40,717 nucleotides of DNA, taken from the NCBI GenBank assembly GCA_015523545.1, contig WAKB01000015.1:1-40717 (forward strand). The letters are read 5' to 3'. This DNA is from Candidatus Geothermarchaeota archaeon (GTDB lineage: Archaea > Thermoproteota > Nitrososphaeria > Geothermarchaeales > JDFR-13). The first letter of the stretch is position 1; each line of letters begins with the position of its first letter. Both the position numbers and the translations under genes were made by a program. Below the pieces are notes generated by a model that made no database searches, was not told the origin of the DNA, and was given only the letters and a program-made list of their open reading frames with translations. This document shows, one piece after another, positions 24,451-32,111 of this stretch.

Positions 24451-25121
24451 TGGCGCTCTCAGCCAAGGTTTTTAGACTGGCGGAGCCCCTCCCCCAGGAC
24501 ATTATATATGATAAGCTTGTCCACCACAGGGTTGTTGATGAGGTTGAGGGGCTCAGACTGGAGAGGTTCTTCAGGAACGTGGCTAGGGTTGGGGATAGCC
24601 TGAGGGCTGAATATGTCTTTGACGAGCCTATTGAGATGGATGTGGCTGGTGAGACTAGGCTTCTCCCACGTAGGAGGTATGCTCCCATAGCCTTCGTCGA
24701 GTATCAGGGTGTTATGTACCTCATAGTCCTGGAGAAGAGGTTCCGCGCTAACAGGATCGCCCTAGAGATTAGTGAGATACTCTTCATATCCCGGGACAAG
24801 GTCTTGGAGGCCTATACCACCCATGAGATCCTTAAGAGCCTCCATGAGTCTAGCCCTGAGAGTACCCGTGTAATCTACTTCGACAACGTGGATATACCCA
24901 ATGTTAAGAAGCTTGCCCTATATGGCGAGGCCTTGGCGGATACTGATCTCTATAGCCAGTATCTTAGGCATGGCTTGATATGGTATGTAGTGTTCCAACA
25001 TAGGGAGACCGGGTATATAGTCGGTATAACTAGGAATATGATCGTGGTAATGTTCACCAAGGCCACCTCGGACGAGTTTATAGACTTTATCGTTGACCAT
25101 GTAATCCCGCTGGTTAGGTAG
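24447..25121 (+). CDS. Uncharacterised protein coupled to the TrmB regulator
   Basis: A 224-residue soluble protein that I do not recognise. Its GTG 24447 overlaps the TrmB stop (ATG 24450 is the next choice), so it is translated with the regulator. A hydrophobic strand pattern RYAPIAFVEYQGVMYLIVLEKRF and a closing NMIVVMFTKATSDEFIDFIVDHVIPL suggest an alpha/beta domain that might bind a ligand. There is no catalytic signature and no Cys. Confidence 0.65.
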   Translation: MMALSAKVFRLAEPLPQDIIYDKLVHHRVVDEVEGLRLERFFRNVARVGDSLRAEYVFDEPIEMDVAGETRLLPRRRYAPIAFVEYQGVMYLIVLEKRFRANRIALEISEILFISRDKVLEAYTTHEILKSLHESSPESTRVIYFDNVDIPNVKKLALYGEALADTDLYSQYLRHGLIWYVVFQHRETGYIVGITRNMIVVMFTKATSDEFIDFIVDHVIPLVR

Positions 25122-25123
25122 GT

Positions 25124-25132
25124 GGCTTATAT
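25124..25132 (+). promoter_or_regulatory. Possible TATA box for pgk
   Basis: The sequence gcttatata lies in the 71-bp gap before pgk; a second candidate, attagtatatc, is at 25142-25152. Either could drive pgk. The choice cannot be made from sequence. Confidence 0.3.
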
Positions 25133-25192
25133 AGGTACGTATTAGTATATCCATAGTGTTTTCCCCACTCCCCGCCGTGAAGGGTGTAGTAG

Positions 25193-26413
25193 ATGGTTAC
25201 CCCACCCTCCTCTAGATATAGGTCTTATAGGGATGTGCTGGATGACCTCGCGGGTAGGAAGGTTCTATGTAGGATTGATATCAACCTGCCCGTTGGTAGG
25301 GATGGGAGGGTCGAGAGTTTCTATAAGGCTAGGAGGCATCTAGAGACTACTGTGGAGGTCTTGGGTGACTCGGCCCTTGTCCTCATGTCCCACCAGGGGA
25401 GGGTGGGTGATGACAACTTCATATCTATGGATCAGCATGCGGAGTGGTTCTCGGAGAGGCTTGGGGATAGGTTCAAATATGTGGCTGATGTTATCGGGGA
25501 GAAGGCTTTGGAGATGATAAGGGGGTTGAGGCCTGGTGAGGTTCTCCTCCTCGATAATGTGAGGCTGTTGGCTGAGGAGACTTTGAAGGCTGATGTGGAT
25601 AAGCTTGGGGAGACTATCTTCGTATCCCGCCTCGCACCACTGTTCGACTACTTCATCAACGATGCGTTTGGGGCCCTGCATAGGGCTCATACATCACTGG
25701 TGGGCTTCGTCCCTAGGCTCCCATCCTATATGGGCCCATTGGTGGAGGAGGAGCTGGGGGTTCTTGAGACCGTCCTCTCGGGGGAGGAGAGCTGTGCCTT
25801 CATCCTTGGCGGGGCTAAGCCGGAGACTAAGATCCGGGTTATGAGGAATATCCTAGCCTCAAACCCCAACTCCGTCTTCCTACTAGGAGGGGCCATCGCC
25901 AACCTATTCCTCACTGTGTATGGGAGTATACCTAAGAATGTGGCCAATGAGATGATGAGGGGTGTTAACAGGGACATCATTAGGGAGTGTATGGAGATTG
26001 TGGAGGCCTATGGCGATAGGATCTACCTACCGAGGGACTTTAGGATGGTTGTTGATGGGGAGGTGGTTGAGAAGCCTGTCTCTAGGATGAGGCCTGGTGA
26101 TAGGCCTGAGGACATAGGCTCCGAGACTGTTGAGAGGTATATAGAAGTGTTGAAGGGTTTTGACAAGGTCATGGTTAATGGGCCGCTGGGTATTATTGAG
26201 AATCCTCTTACCAGGTGGGGGACTGAGCAGATACTCCTATTCCTCGCTGGGGAGTCTGGTATGTATAGGGTGGCTGGCGGGGGCCATATAGTCCTAGCCC
26301 TTGAGAGGCTTGGGGTGATTGATAGCTTCAACTACGTCAGTACTGGTGGGGGTAGCCTCTTGACACTCCTATCTGGCGAGGAGCCCCTCGCCCTCAGGCT
26401 ACTCTCTAGATAG
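25193..26413 (+). CDS. pgk: Phosphoglycerate kinase
   Basis: A 406-residue archaeal-type PGK: the substrate-binding start GRKVLCRIDINLPV, VLMSHQGR, LLLDNVRLLAEET, NDAFGALHRAHTSLVGF, ILGGAKPETKIRV and the C-terminal GGGHIVLALE and STGGGSLL blocks. It transfers the acyl phosphate of 1,3-bisphosphoglycerate to ADP in glycolysis. In many Thermoproteota pgk sits beside a class II gap gene; here it is alone and the only GAPDH in the window is the bacterial-type one at 6 kb. Its last 15 bp overlap the convergent Trm112-like gene. Confidence 0.95.
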   Translation: MVTPPSSRYRSYRDVLDDLAGRKVLCRIDINLPVGRDGRVESFYKARRHLETTVEVLGDSALVLMSHQGRVGDDNFISMDQHAEWFSERLGDRFKYVADVIGEKALEMIRGLRPGEVLLLDNVRLLAEETLKADVDKLGETIFVSRLAPLFDYFINDAFGALHRAHTSLVGFVPRLPSYMGPLVEEELGVLETVLSGEESCAFILGGAKPETKIRVMRNILASNPNSVFLLGGAIANLFLTVYGSIPKNVANEMMRGVNRDIIRECMEIVEAYGDRIYLPRDFRMVVDGEVVEKPVSRMRPGDRPEDIGSETVERYIEVLKGFDKVMVNGPLGIIENPLTRWGTEQILLFLAGESGMYRVAGGGHIVLALERLGVIDSFNYVSTGGGSLLTLLSGEEPLALRLLSR

Positions 26414-26773
26414 CTCCCTGGCCACTATCTCATCTGGGAGCCTATCCCTATATTTCTCGATGAATTTCTCAATGACCTTCCTAGGCCTATACCTACCCCT
26501 ATGCATGATGGCTATCATATCTATTATTGGGTACCACTCGCCACACTCTGGGCATGTGTAGTATCCGTCGATGATCTCTATCTTCATACACTCGTCGCAT
26601 GGTGGGTCTACTATCTCGCCATTCCTCTTGTCTAGATAGGCGCAGTATGAGTCGCACGGCTCCACCTTGATAGCCCTGTCTGGGTATATCCTCTTCTCGA
26701 GGATGGTTAGTCTTAATGGATGTGCCTTACAGGCGGGGCATATCAGGTAGTTGCTCAGCCTGTGCTTCACCAA
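26399..26773 (-). CDS. Trm112-like zinc protein
   Basis: A 124-residue protein beginning at TTG 26773 (or GTG 26770) with HRLSNYLICPACKAHPLRLTI, the usual Trm112 opening, and ending its domain with GYYTCPECGEWYPIIDMIAIM. An insert between the two CxxC pairs has further Cys (EPCDSYCAYLD, PPCDECMKIEI) and may bind a second zinc; this extended form is longer than the 60-70 residue bacterial Trm112. Trm112 activates several methyltransferases acting on tRNA, rRNA and release factor. Its 5' end overlaps the CPBP protease gene by 47 bp and its 3' end overlaps pgk by 15 bp. Confidence 0.8.
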   Translation of the reverse strand: MVKHRLSNYLICPACKAHPLRLTILEKRIYPDRAIKVEPCDSYCAYLDKRNGEIVDPPCDECMKIEIIDGYYTCPECGEWYPIIDMIAIMHRGRYRPRKVIEKFIEKYRDRLPDEIVARELSRE

Positions 26774-27668
26774 CCCTATTCACCACCGTCTTATATGCAA
26801 GGTAGATGAGGTATATCCCTCCTATCGCGAGGGTGGCTATGAAGATTAGGAGTGTATATAGCGTTATGGCTGGGTTTACATTTATCCCAGGCTCAGTAGC
26901 GAAGCCTATCGATAGGAGGTATACGTTGAAGAAGGCGTGTCCAAGCACAGCGCTGGAGAATCCATACCTTATGTATAGGTGGCCGAGGTAGATGCCTGCA
27001 AGTGTGGCTGTGGATATCTTCCCCACGTCCCATCCGCTACCTGCCAGTGGGTGGGCCAGGCCGAATAGGAATGCCTGTATAGCGACTACTATGTAGAGGA
27101 TCCGTATCTTGCTGGGGTCTCCATGGGCGTTGTATGGATGTAGGAGGGCCTTCACTAGGTTATGCCCGCCCCCCTGCTCCAGGAGTAGGGCTGATATGAC
27201 TCCTATAACCATTACCCTGAAGCCTATCTCCTCGGCTATCGTGGCCTGCATGGCTGAGAGCATGAATGTATAGTTGCTCTCTATCTCGAGCATCCCTGTC
27301 TCTATGCCTACGCTTGACTGGAGCCACTCTATAAGGAGAACAGCCACCAGTGTGGCTGAGCCTAGTAGGAATACCTTTGTTATAGGCCTGTCCCCATCTA
27401 CCTCCCTGACCGTGTCGTATATCGTCATAGCTGCGAAGATGCCTATTAGTATCAATGCTAGGCTCGTCCCACTCATCGGTATGGGTATCACTATTGGTAG
27501 GATGCCTATATAGACTGGGAAGCCCCTTATGAAGATGTCTGTCATCCCCTCGCTTATCCTGAGTAGGCTGAGTATGTAGGGTGGTAGTATAGCCACGCCT
27601 ATGAAATATATCGTCCCGAATATGTATGCAAGTATATCCCTATCCCTCATCCTCCAACTCCTCCTCAT
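26727..27668 (-). CDS. CPBP-family intramembrane metalloprotease
   Basis: A 313-residue, multi-spanning protein with the CPBP (CAAX protease/Abi) motifs: the EExxxR-type pair in TIAEEIGFRVMVIG, FGLAHPLAG with its His, and LGHAFFNVYLL with the third metal-site His and Asn. Eukaryotic Rce1 of this family trims prenylated proteins; in prokaryotes substrates are mostly unknown and some members give self-immunity to peptides. ATG 27668 is used; ATG 27650 (MRDRDILAYIFG) is equally possible and overlaps the small zinc-ribbon gene less. Confidence 0.85.
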   Translation of the reverse strand: MRRSWRMRDRDILAYIFGTIYFIGVAILPPYILSLLRISEGMTDIFIRGFPVYIGILPIVIPIPMSGTSLALILIGIFAAMTIYDTVREVDGDRPITKVFLLGSATLVAVLLIEWLQSSVGIETGMLEIESNYTFMLSAMQATIAEEIGFRVMVIGVISALLLEQGGGHNLVKALLHPYNAHGDPSKIRILYIVVAIQAFLFGLAHPLAGSGWDVGKISTATLAGIYLGHLYIRYGFSSAVLGHAFFNVYLLSIGFATEPGINVNPAITLYTLLIFIATLAIGGIYLIYLAYKTVVNRVGEAQAEQLPDMPRL

Positions 27669-27813
27669 CTATCTGTAGCTCCATATAAACTGGACCCTGG
27701 TATCCACAGTCTTCACAGAAATAGTTCTCTGGGAGTAGCCACCCGTCGAAGCTGGAGGATCTCCTGATATTTGTGGATCCACATATTGGGCAGGCCTTTA
27801 CCCTAATAACCAT
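27640..27813 (-). CDS. Small zinc-ribbon protein (57 residues)
   Basis: A short gene between the CPBP protease and aIF1. The 57-residue product has a two-pair zinc ribbon, CPICGSTNIRR and CEDCGYQG, and an acidic tail (QIDEEELEDEG). The ATG overlaps the aIF1 stop by one base (TGATG), and the end overlaps the next gene, so it is part of a continuous translational chain. The domain is like those in small archaeal RNA- or ribosome-associated proteins; no exact family is recognised. Confidence 0.75.
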   Translation of the reverse strand: MVIRVKACPICGSTNIRRSSSFDGWLLPENYFCEDCGYQGPVYMELQIDEEELEDEG

Positions 27814-28118
27814 CAGAGCACCTCTATCTGGTCTTTCGAGAAACCTAGCTTAACCAGTATATCAGGAACCGTGTCTCTATGGTCCCCAAGGAGGATTATC
27901 TTCCCATCCTTGACCGAGCCTCCACAGGCCAGGGTCTTCTTCAGCTTCTTCGCTATCTCGTTGAGGTTGTGGTGCTTACCGTCTATACCCTCGATTATGG
28001 TGGCTGGCTTGTTGTAGCGCCTCCTCTCAACCCTGATCTTTATCTTCTCCAGCTCGGTGTCTAGCGTTGTGCATACGCATAGATCCTTGGGGAGTCCGCA
28101 TACCGGGCAGTTCTCCAT
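27813..28118 (-). CDS. Translation initiation factor aIF1 (SUI1)
   Basis: The start is ATG 28118, giving MENCPVCGLPKDLCVC, the family's archaeal N-terminus with four Cys; the ATG at 28133 adds five residues of no known role. The SUI1 domain follows: KIKIRVERRRYNKPATIIEGI, then LNEIAKKLKKTLACGGSVKDGKIILLGDHRD and the closing LVKLGFSKDQIEVL. It promotes mRNA scanning and start-codon fidelity on the small subunit. It is the head of a minus-strand unit with the small zinc ribbon, the CPBP protease and Trm112. Confidence 0.95.
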   Translation of the reverse strand: MENCPVCGLPKDLCVCTTLDTELEKIKIRVERRRYNKPATIIEGIDGKHHNLNEIAKKLKKTLACGGSVKDGKIILLGDHRDTVPDILVKLGFSKDQIEVL

Positions 28119-28175
28119 AGTCCCCCTTATCACCTTTTGTCAATTATAAATTCGGGATACAGATGATATAAATAC

Positions 28176-29024
28176 TTAGCACGGCTTGGATACACGTATA
28201 TCCACCACTACCTGGGCGGTTCTGGGGGCGACCTCCCTGACCTCCCTGGCTCTCGCCTCTAGGATCATGTAGCCATTCTCCTCCGCTCTAGTCCTAACCT
28301 TCTCAACCGCCTTGTCCAGCGCCTCCTCCTCATCGCTGGTATAGGCTATATGGAGGTATACGTGTATCCATCCACCCTCCCCAGTAATCTCTAGGGCAGT
28401 TGGTAGATAGTCGAGGGCGAGCTCTGGGAGTGGCATCACCACCCTGTCCACATCCCTGAAGCCCTGCTCCCGACATATCTCTCCCGCATCGCCTAGGTAG
28501 GTGTAGACCCTGTCCCCCACCTTGTTCAGCCCATTGTTTATTACGTGGAGATCCACGGCATAGGGGTTGATATCTATACTGTGTATCTTGGCACCAGCCC
28601 TAGCCATCTGTATCGTGAATGTCCCGACCCCTGCGAACATGTTTACAGTGGTCTCCCCAGGCCTGACAAGCTCTGATATCCTCCTCCTCTCGTAGGAGAG
28701 ACGGGGGCTGAAGTAGACCCGGGCCACATCGACGAGGAATCTGCATCCATACTCCTTGTATAGGGTAAGCGTCCTCTCCTCACCCGCTAGGTGTTCTAGC
28801 CTCCGGACGCGGAAGAGACCCTCTACTGGGCTGGCCTGTCTATAGACGGCCTTGATGTAGCTATGCCTCCTAATCATCTCCTCCCCGAGGATATACCTCC
28901 TCTCGTCGAGGAGGTCCTCGGGTATCTTTATGATAGCGATGTCTCCTATCAGGTCGTAGCTCCTGACTATCCTCTGATAGTCCTCCCCGTAGATCTCCCG
29001 GGCTATCTCCTCTAAGCCGGGCAC
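28176..29024 (-). CDS. trm5: tRNA (guanine37-N1)-methyltransferase, Trm5 family
   Basis: A 282-residue class I methyltransferase with an N-terminal substrate domain (IARE IYGEDY, then SYDLIGDIAIIKIPEDL), RFLVDVARVYFSPRLSYERRRI, SAM-binding VNMFAGVGTFTIQMARAG, the acidic strand IHSIDINPYAVDLH, and VMPLPELALDYL at the catalytic site (NPPY-like position). It methylates G37 next to the anticodon, or acts in wyosine formation in the Trm5a/Taw22 branch; the branch is not resolved here. It directly abuts the stop of the disulfide oxidoreductase gene. Confidence 0.85.
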   Translation of the reverse strand: MPGLEEIAREIYGEDYQRIVRSYDLIGDIAIIKIPEDLLDERRYILGEEMIRRHSYIKAVYRQASPVEGLFRVRRLEHLAGEERTLTLYKEYGCRFLVDVARVYFSPRLSYERRRISELVRPGETTVNMFAGVGTFTIQMARAGAKIHSIDINPYAVDLHVINNGLNKVGDRVYTYLGDAGEICREQGFRDVDRVVMPLPELALDYLPTALEITGEGGWIHVYLHIAYTSDEEEALDKAVEKVRTRAEENGYMILEARAREVREVAPRTAQVVVDIRVSKPC

Positions 29025-29690
29025 CTATCCAAGGGCCTCCTTTATCCTCCTGAGGAGGTAGTCTGGGGGTACCGCTCCTTCCCACTCGACCTTCTCGTTG
29101 ACCACTACCTTTGGAACGGCGTATACGCCGTACTCTGATGCTATGTCTGGGAAGCCGGATACCTCCCAGCCCTCGGCCTCGATATTCCTGTTTATCATGG
29201 CGAACATGTATGAGGTGTGGAGCATCTTGGGGCAGTAGGGACAGGAGGTCGTCACGAAGACCTTTATATTGACCTTGTCCTCTAGGGCCTCCACCTCCTC
29301 AGCCACGTTGCTTGGTAGGTGTACGTCACCGGTGGAGACGTGTAGGATCGTCTCTAGGAAGGTGGGGAACTCGGTACCCGCTGGTACTCCATAGTACTTT
29401 ATCAGGCCCTTGTTGACACCCTGTATGATCACTGCAGGAGCCTTTATCACGCCGAGCCTCTTCCTGAGCTCTAGGTCGTTGTCGAAGTCGTACTCCACTA
29501 CCTCGATCTTGTCGGTGAGCTCGGGGTCGCTTATCTCCATCAGTATCTGCTTCACCAGGTCACAGTATTGGCATGAGGGATCCTTACTGTTGAAGAAGAC
29601 TAGCTTGACAGGGTTCTCCAGCTTACTCCAATACTCCTCCTTCAGTATCCTCCTATTCTCGTCGTCCAGTAGCCTATGCTGGTGTGACAT
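29025..29690 (-). CDS. pdo: Protein disulfide oxidoreductase (glutaredoxin-like PDO)
   Basis: A 221-residue protein made of two thioredoxin folds, each with its own active site: CQYC in SKDPSCQYCDLV and CPYC in TTSCPYCPKML. This is the PDO of hyperthermophiles, which makes and shuffles disulfides in cytoplasmic proteins, a trait of thermophilic Thermoproteota. In many relatives the first site is also CxxC, as here. It is co-oriented with and abuts trm5, and diverges from polB across a palindromic promoter region. Confidence 0.93.
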   Translation of the reverse strand: MSHQHRLLDDENRRILKEEYWSKLENPVKLVFFNSKDPSCQYCDLVKQILMEISDPELTDKIEVVEYDFDNDLELRKRLGVIKAPAVIIQGVNKGLIKYYGVPAGTEFPTFLETILHVSTGDVHLPSNVAEEVEALEDKVNIKVFVTTSCPYCPKMLHTSYMFAMINRNIEAEGWEVSGFPDIASEYGVYAVPKVVVNEKVEWEGAVPPDYLLRRIKEALG

Positions 29691-29729
29691 CTATATACAC
29701 CCTTGGTCCAAACCTGTTTGAGCCATAAA

Positions 29730-29751
29730 ATAAGGGGGTCGGCCCCCTTAT
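29730..29751. promoter_or_regulatory. Palindrome in the pdo-polB divergent promoter
   Basis: Perfect 9-bp arms ataaggggg and cccccttat flank a 4-base centre. The right arm runs into ttatatag, a plausible TATA box for polB, and the left arm lies beside taaaataag, a plausible TATA box for pdo on the other strand. It may be an operator shared by both promoters, or a hairpin. Confidence 0.4.
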
Positions 29752-29798
29752 ATAGGGATGTTTATCCAGAGGGGTCGTAATAATATTGTTGTGGGGGG

Positions 29799-32102
29799 AT
29801 GAGTAGGGCCTCTATATGGATATTCGACGTCACGACTGAGCGTCTAGGCGGTGGCGACTCGATAGTCCTCTGGGGTCTGAGGAGCGATGGCGTTGTGACC
29901 CCCTTGGTAGACACGTCCTTCGAGGATCATATCTATGTGGCTGGATTGGATGTTGAGGAGGTTAGGGAGCGGGCCTCTGTAGCGGCTGCTGGGAGGGGGA
30001 GGATAAGGGTAGAGCCTGTGAGACGTAGGTATAGGGGTGTGGAGCTCGAGGTAGCCAGGGTCTCCGGTGAGCAGGAGGCTGTTAAGGCTGTTGCCAAGGC
30101 CCTTGATAACGTGGCTGATGTATTCGAGGCTGATGTTAGGCTGTCCCAGAAGTATATCCTCTACAGGGGGGTGAAGCCCTCCAGGTGGTACGAGGCTGTA
30201 TATGAGGATTTGGAGAGGCCCTTCTACCCAGGTGCTGCTAGGCTGGTAGAGTTGAATGAAGGTGCGGACGCGCCTCCACCCAGCCTAAAGACCTTGGCAC
30301 TCGAGTTTATAACGCTTTCACGTCTAGGGTCTCCCGATCCGGATAGGGATCCCCTAGTGGCAGTCGCCCTGTACTGGGGTGAGGAGGTTGAGTGGATATC
30401 TGGTGATGAGAGGAGTCTATTTGAGAGGCTCTCGGAGATTGTTTCGGAGCTTGACCCCGACGTGATACTCAGCTTCGGCGGTAATAGAGTCTTCTACCCA
30501 TACCTTGTCGAGAGGGCTGGTAACCTAGGTGTCTCTCTGAGGCTGGGTAGGTATCCAGGGGAGATATACCAAAGCGTTCTCGGCCATTTCAGCATCGGGG
30601 GTAGGATAAATGTGGATCTATACGAGTATGTGGATGACTCGCCCATATTCCAGATGAAGACTCTTGAGGAGCTCACGGCCTATCTAGGCCTCTCCCAGCC
30701 TCGTGTGAGGCTTGACCCCCACCTATATGCCCATTACTGGGAGTCCGACCGTGAGGCTTTGAGGGAGTATGTGGGATGGAGGGTAGTATCTATATACAAC
30801 TCCTTCGAGGTGGTTAGGGAGGAGGTGGTCTCACTATCCGCTATCACGGGTATCCCCATGGATTATGTACTGACGAGTAGCTCTGGGAGGAGGATAGAGT
30901 TCTACGTGATGGGTGAGGCTGTTAAGAGGGGTGAGCTCATCCCTCCGCAGGTGGAGAGGAGGGTTAGGAGCTATCAGGGAGGCCTGGTTCTACAGCCTAG
31001 GCCTGGACTCCACAGGGATATAGCGGTTATTGACTTCAAGTCCATGTATCCAAGCATCATGATGAGGTTCAACATAAGCCCTGAGACTGTGGTGGAGGGG
31101 AGGGTTGAGAATGGGGAGTATTTCGAGGAGCTCGGCCTAAGTGTGCGTAGGGATATTGAGGGCCTCTTCCCAAGCGTCCTCGGCCTCCTACTCAGTAAGC
31201 GGGATGAGACGAGGAGGATGATGGAGGGCCTCAGTAGGAGCGACCCTATGTACCGTGTCCTCGACGCTAGGCAGAGGACCCTGAAGATACTGGCTAATAC
31301 TGTATATGGATACATGGGCTGGGGAGCCGCTAGGTGGTATAGCGCCGAGGCGGCCTCCCTGGTAACCTTCATTGGTAGGAGGATGATTAGTAGGAGTATG
31401 GATAGGGCTAGGGAGATGGGGCTCGAGGTTATATATGGCGATACGGACAGCCTCTTCATCCGGCATGACCCGGCCAAGGTTGATCGGCTCCTGGGATGGA
31501 TCTCTGAGTACTTGGGTATGGAGGCTAAGGTTGAGAAGGTGTATAGACGCCTCCTATTCACCTCTGCTAAGAAGAGGTATGCCGGTGTCTATGACGGGGT
31601 TATAGACATAGTTGGCCTAGAGTATAACCGTAGGGACTGGTGTGGCTATGCTAGGGAGCTCCAGGGTGAGGTTGTTGCCGAGGTTCTTAGGGCTGGGGGT
31701 GTGGGTAGGAGTCTCGATATACTTAGGGAGTATGTGTCTAGGCTTAGGAGGGGTGAGGTCCCCCTGGAGAAGCTCGTGATATGGGAGCAGATCACGAGGC
31801 CCCTGGACGAGTACCGTGTGAACGCTCCCCATGTGGAGGTGGCTAGGGAGCTGGCTAGGAGGGGCTGGAGGATAGGTAGGGGGGTCTTCATAGGCTATGT
31901 AGTTACTAGGGGGGAGGGCCCCATCTATAAAAGGGCTGTCCACTACCTTGAAGCTGACCCGAGCATGGTTGATGTGAACTACTATATTGAGCATCAGCTC
32001 ATACCAGTGGTGCATAGGGTGTTGGAGCCTCTGGGCGTGCCTAGGAAGAGAGTTGAGGCCGCGGCTAGACATACTGGGCGTGGCCTCGACGCCTTCATGT
32101 GA
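29799..32102 (+). CDS. polB: Family B DNA polymerase with degenerate exonuclease motifs
   Basis: A 767-residue family B polymerase, the length of crenarchaeal PolB3. Polymerase motifs are intact: motif A DFKSMYPSIMMRFN, motif B KILANTVYGYMGWG, motif C YGDTDSLF and the SAKKRYAGV block. The 3'-5' exonuclease domain is recognisable in order but its acidic residues are gone. Exo I (normally DxE) reads LALEF, Exo II (N-x3-F-D) reads GGNRVFYPYL, and Exo III (Y-x3-D) reads YVGWR. The enzyme should therefore polymerise without proofreading. It heads an operon with a DHH protein and DNA ligase, which suggests a replication or repair module. A reading-error explanation is unlikely because the frame is open throughout. 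Confidence 0.93.
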   Translation: MSRASIWIFDVTTERLGGGDSIVLWGLRSDGVVTPLVDTSFEDHIYVAGLDVEEVRERASVAAAGRGRIRVEPVRRRYRGVELEVARVSGEQEAVKAVAKALDNVADVFEADVRLSQKYILYRGVKPSRWYEAVYEDLERPFYPGAARLVELNEGADAPPPSLKTLALEFITLSRLGSPDPDRDPLVAVALYWGEEVEWISGDERSLFERLSEIVSELDPDVILSFGGNRVFYPYLVERAGNLGVSLRLGRYPGEIYQSVLGHFSIGGRINVDLYEYVDDSPIFQMKTLEELTAYLGLSQPRVRLDPHLYAHYWESDREALREYVGWRVVSIYNSFEVVREEVVSLSAITGIPMDYVLTSSSGRRIEFYVMGEAVKRGELIPPQVERRVRSYQGGLVLQPRPGLHRDIAVIDFKSMYPSIMMRFNISPETVVEGRVENGEYFEELGLSVRRDIEGLFPSVLGLLLSKRDETRRMMEGLSRSDPMYRVLDARQRTLKILANTVYGYMGWGAARWYSAEAASLVTFIGRRMISRSMDRAREMGLEVIYGDTDSLFIRHDPAKVDRLLGWISEYLGMEAKVEKVYRRLLFTSAKKRYAGVYDGVIDIVGLEYNRRDWCGYARELQGEVVAEVLRAGGVGRSLDILREYVSRLRRGEVPLEKLVIWEQITRPLDEYRVNAPHVEVARELARRGWRIGRGVFIGYVVTRGEGPIYKRAVHYLEADPSMVDVNYYIEHQLIPVVHRVLEPLGVPRKRVEAAARHTGRGLDAFM

Positions 32103-32111
32103 GGTGTGGGG

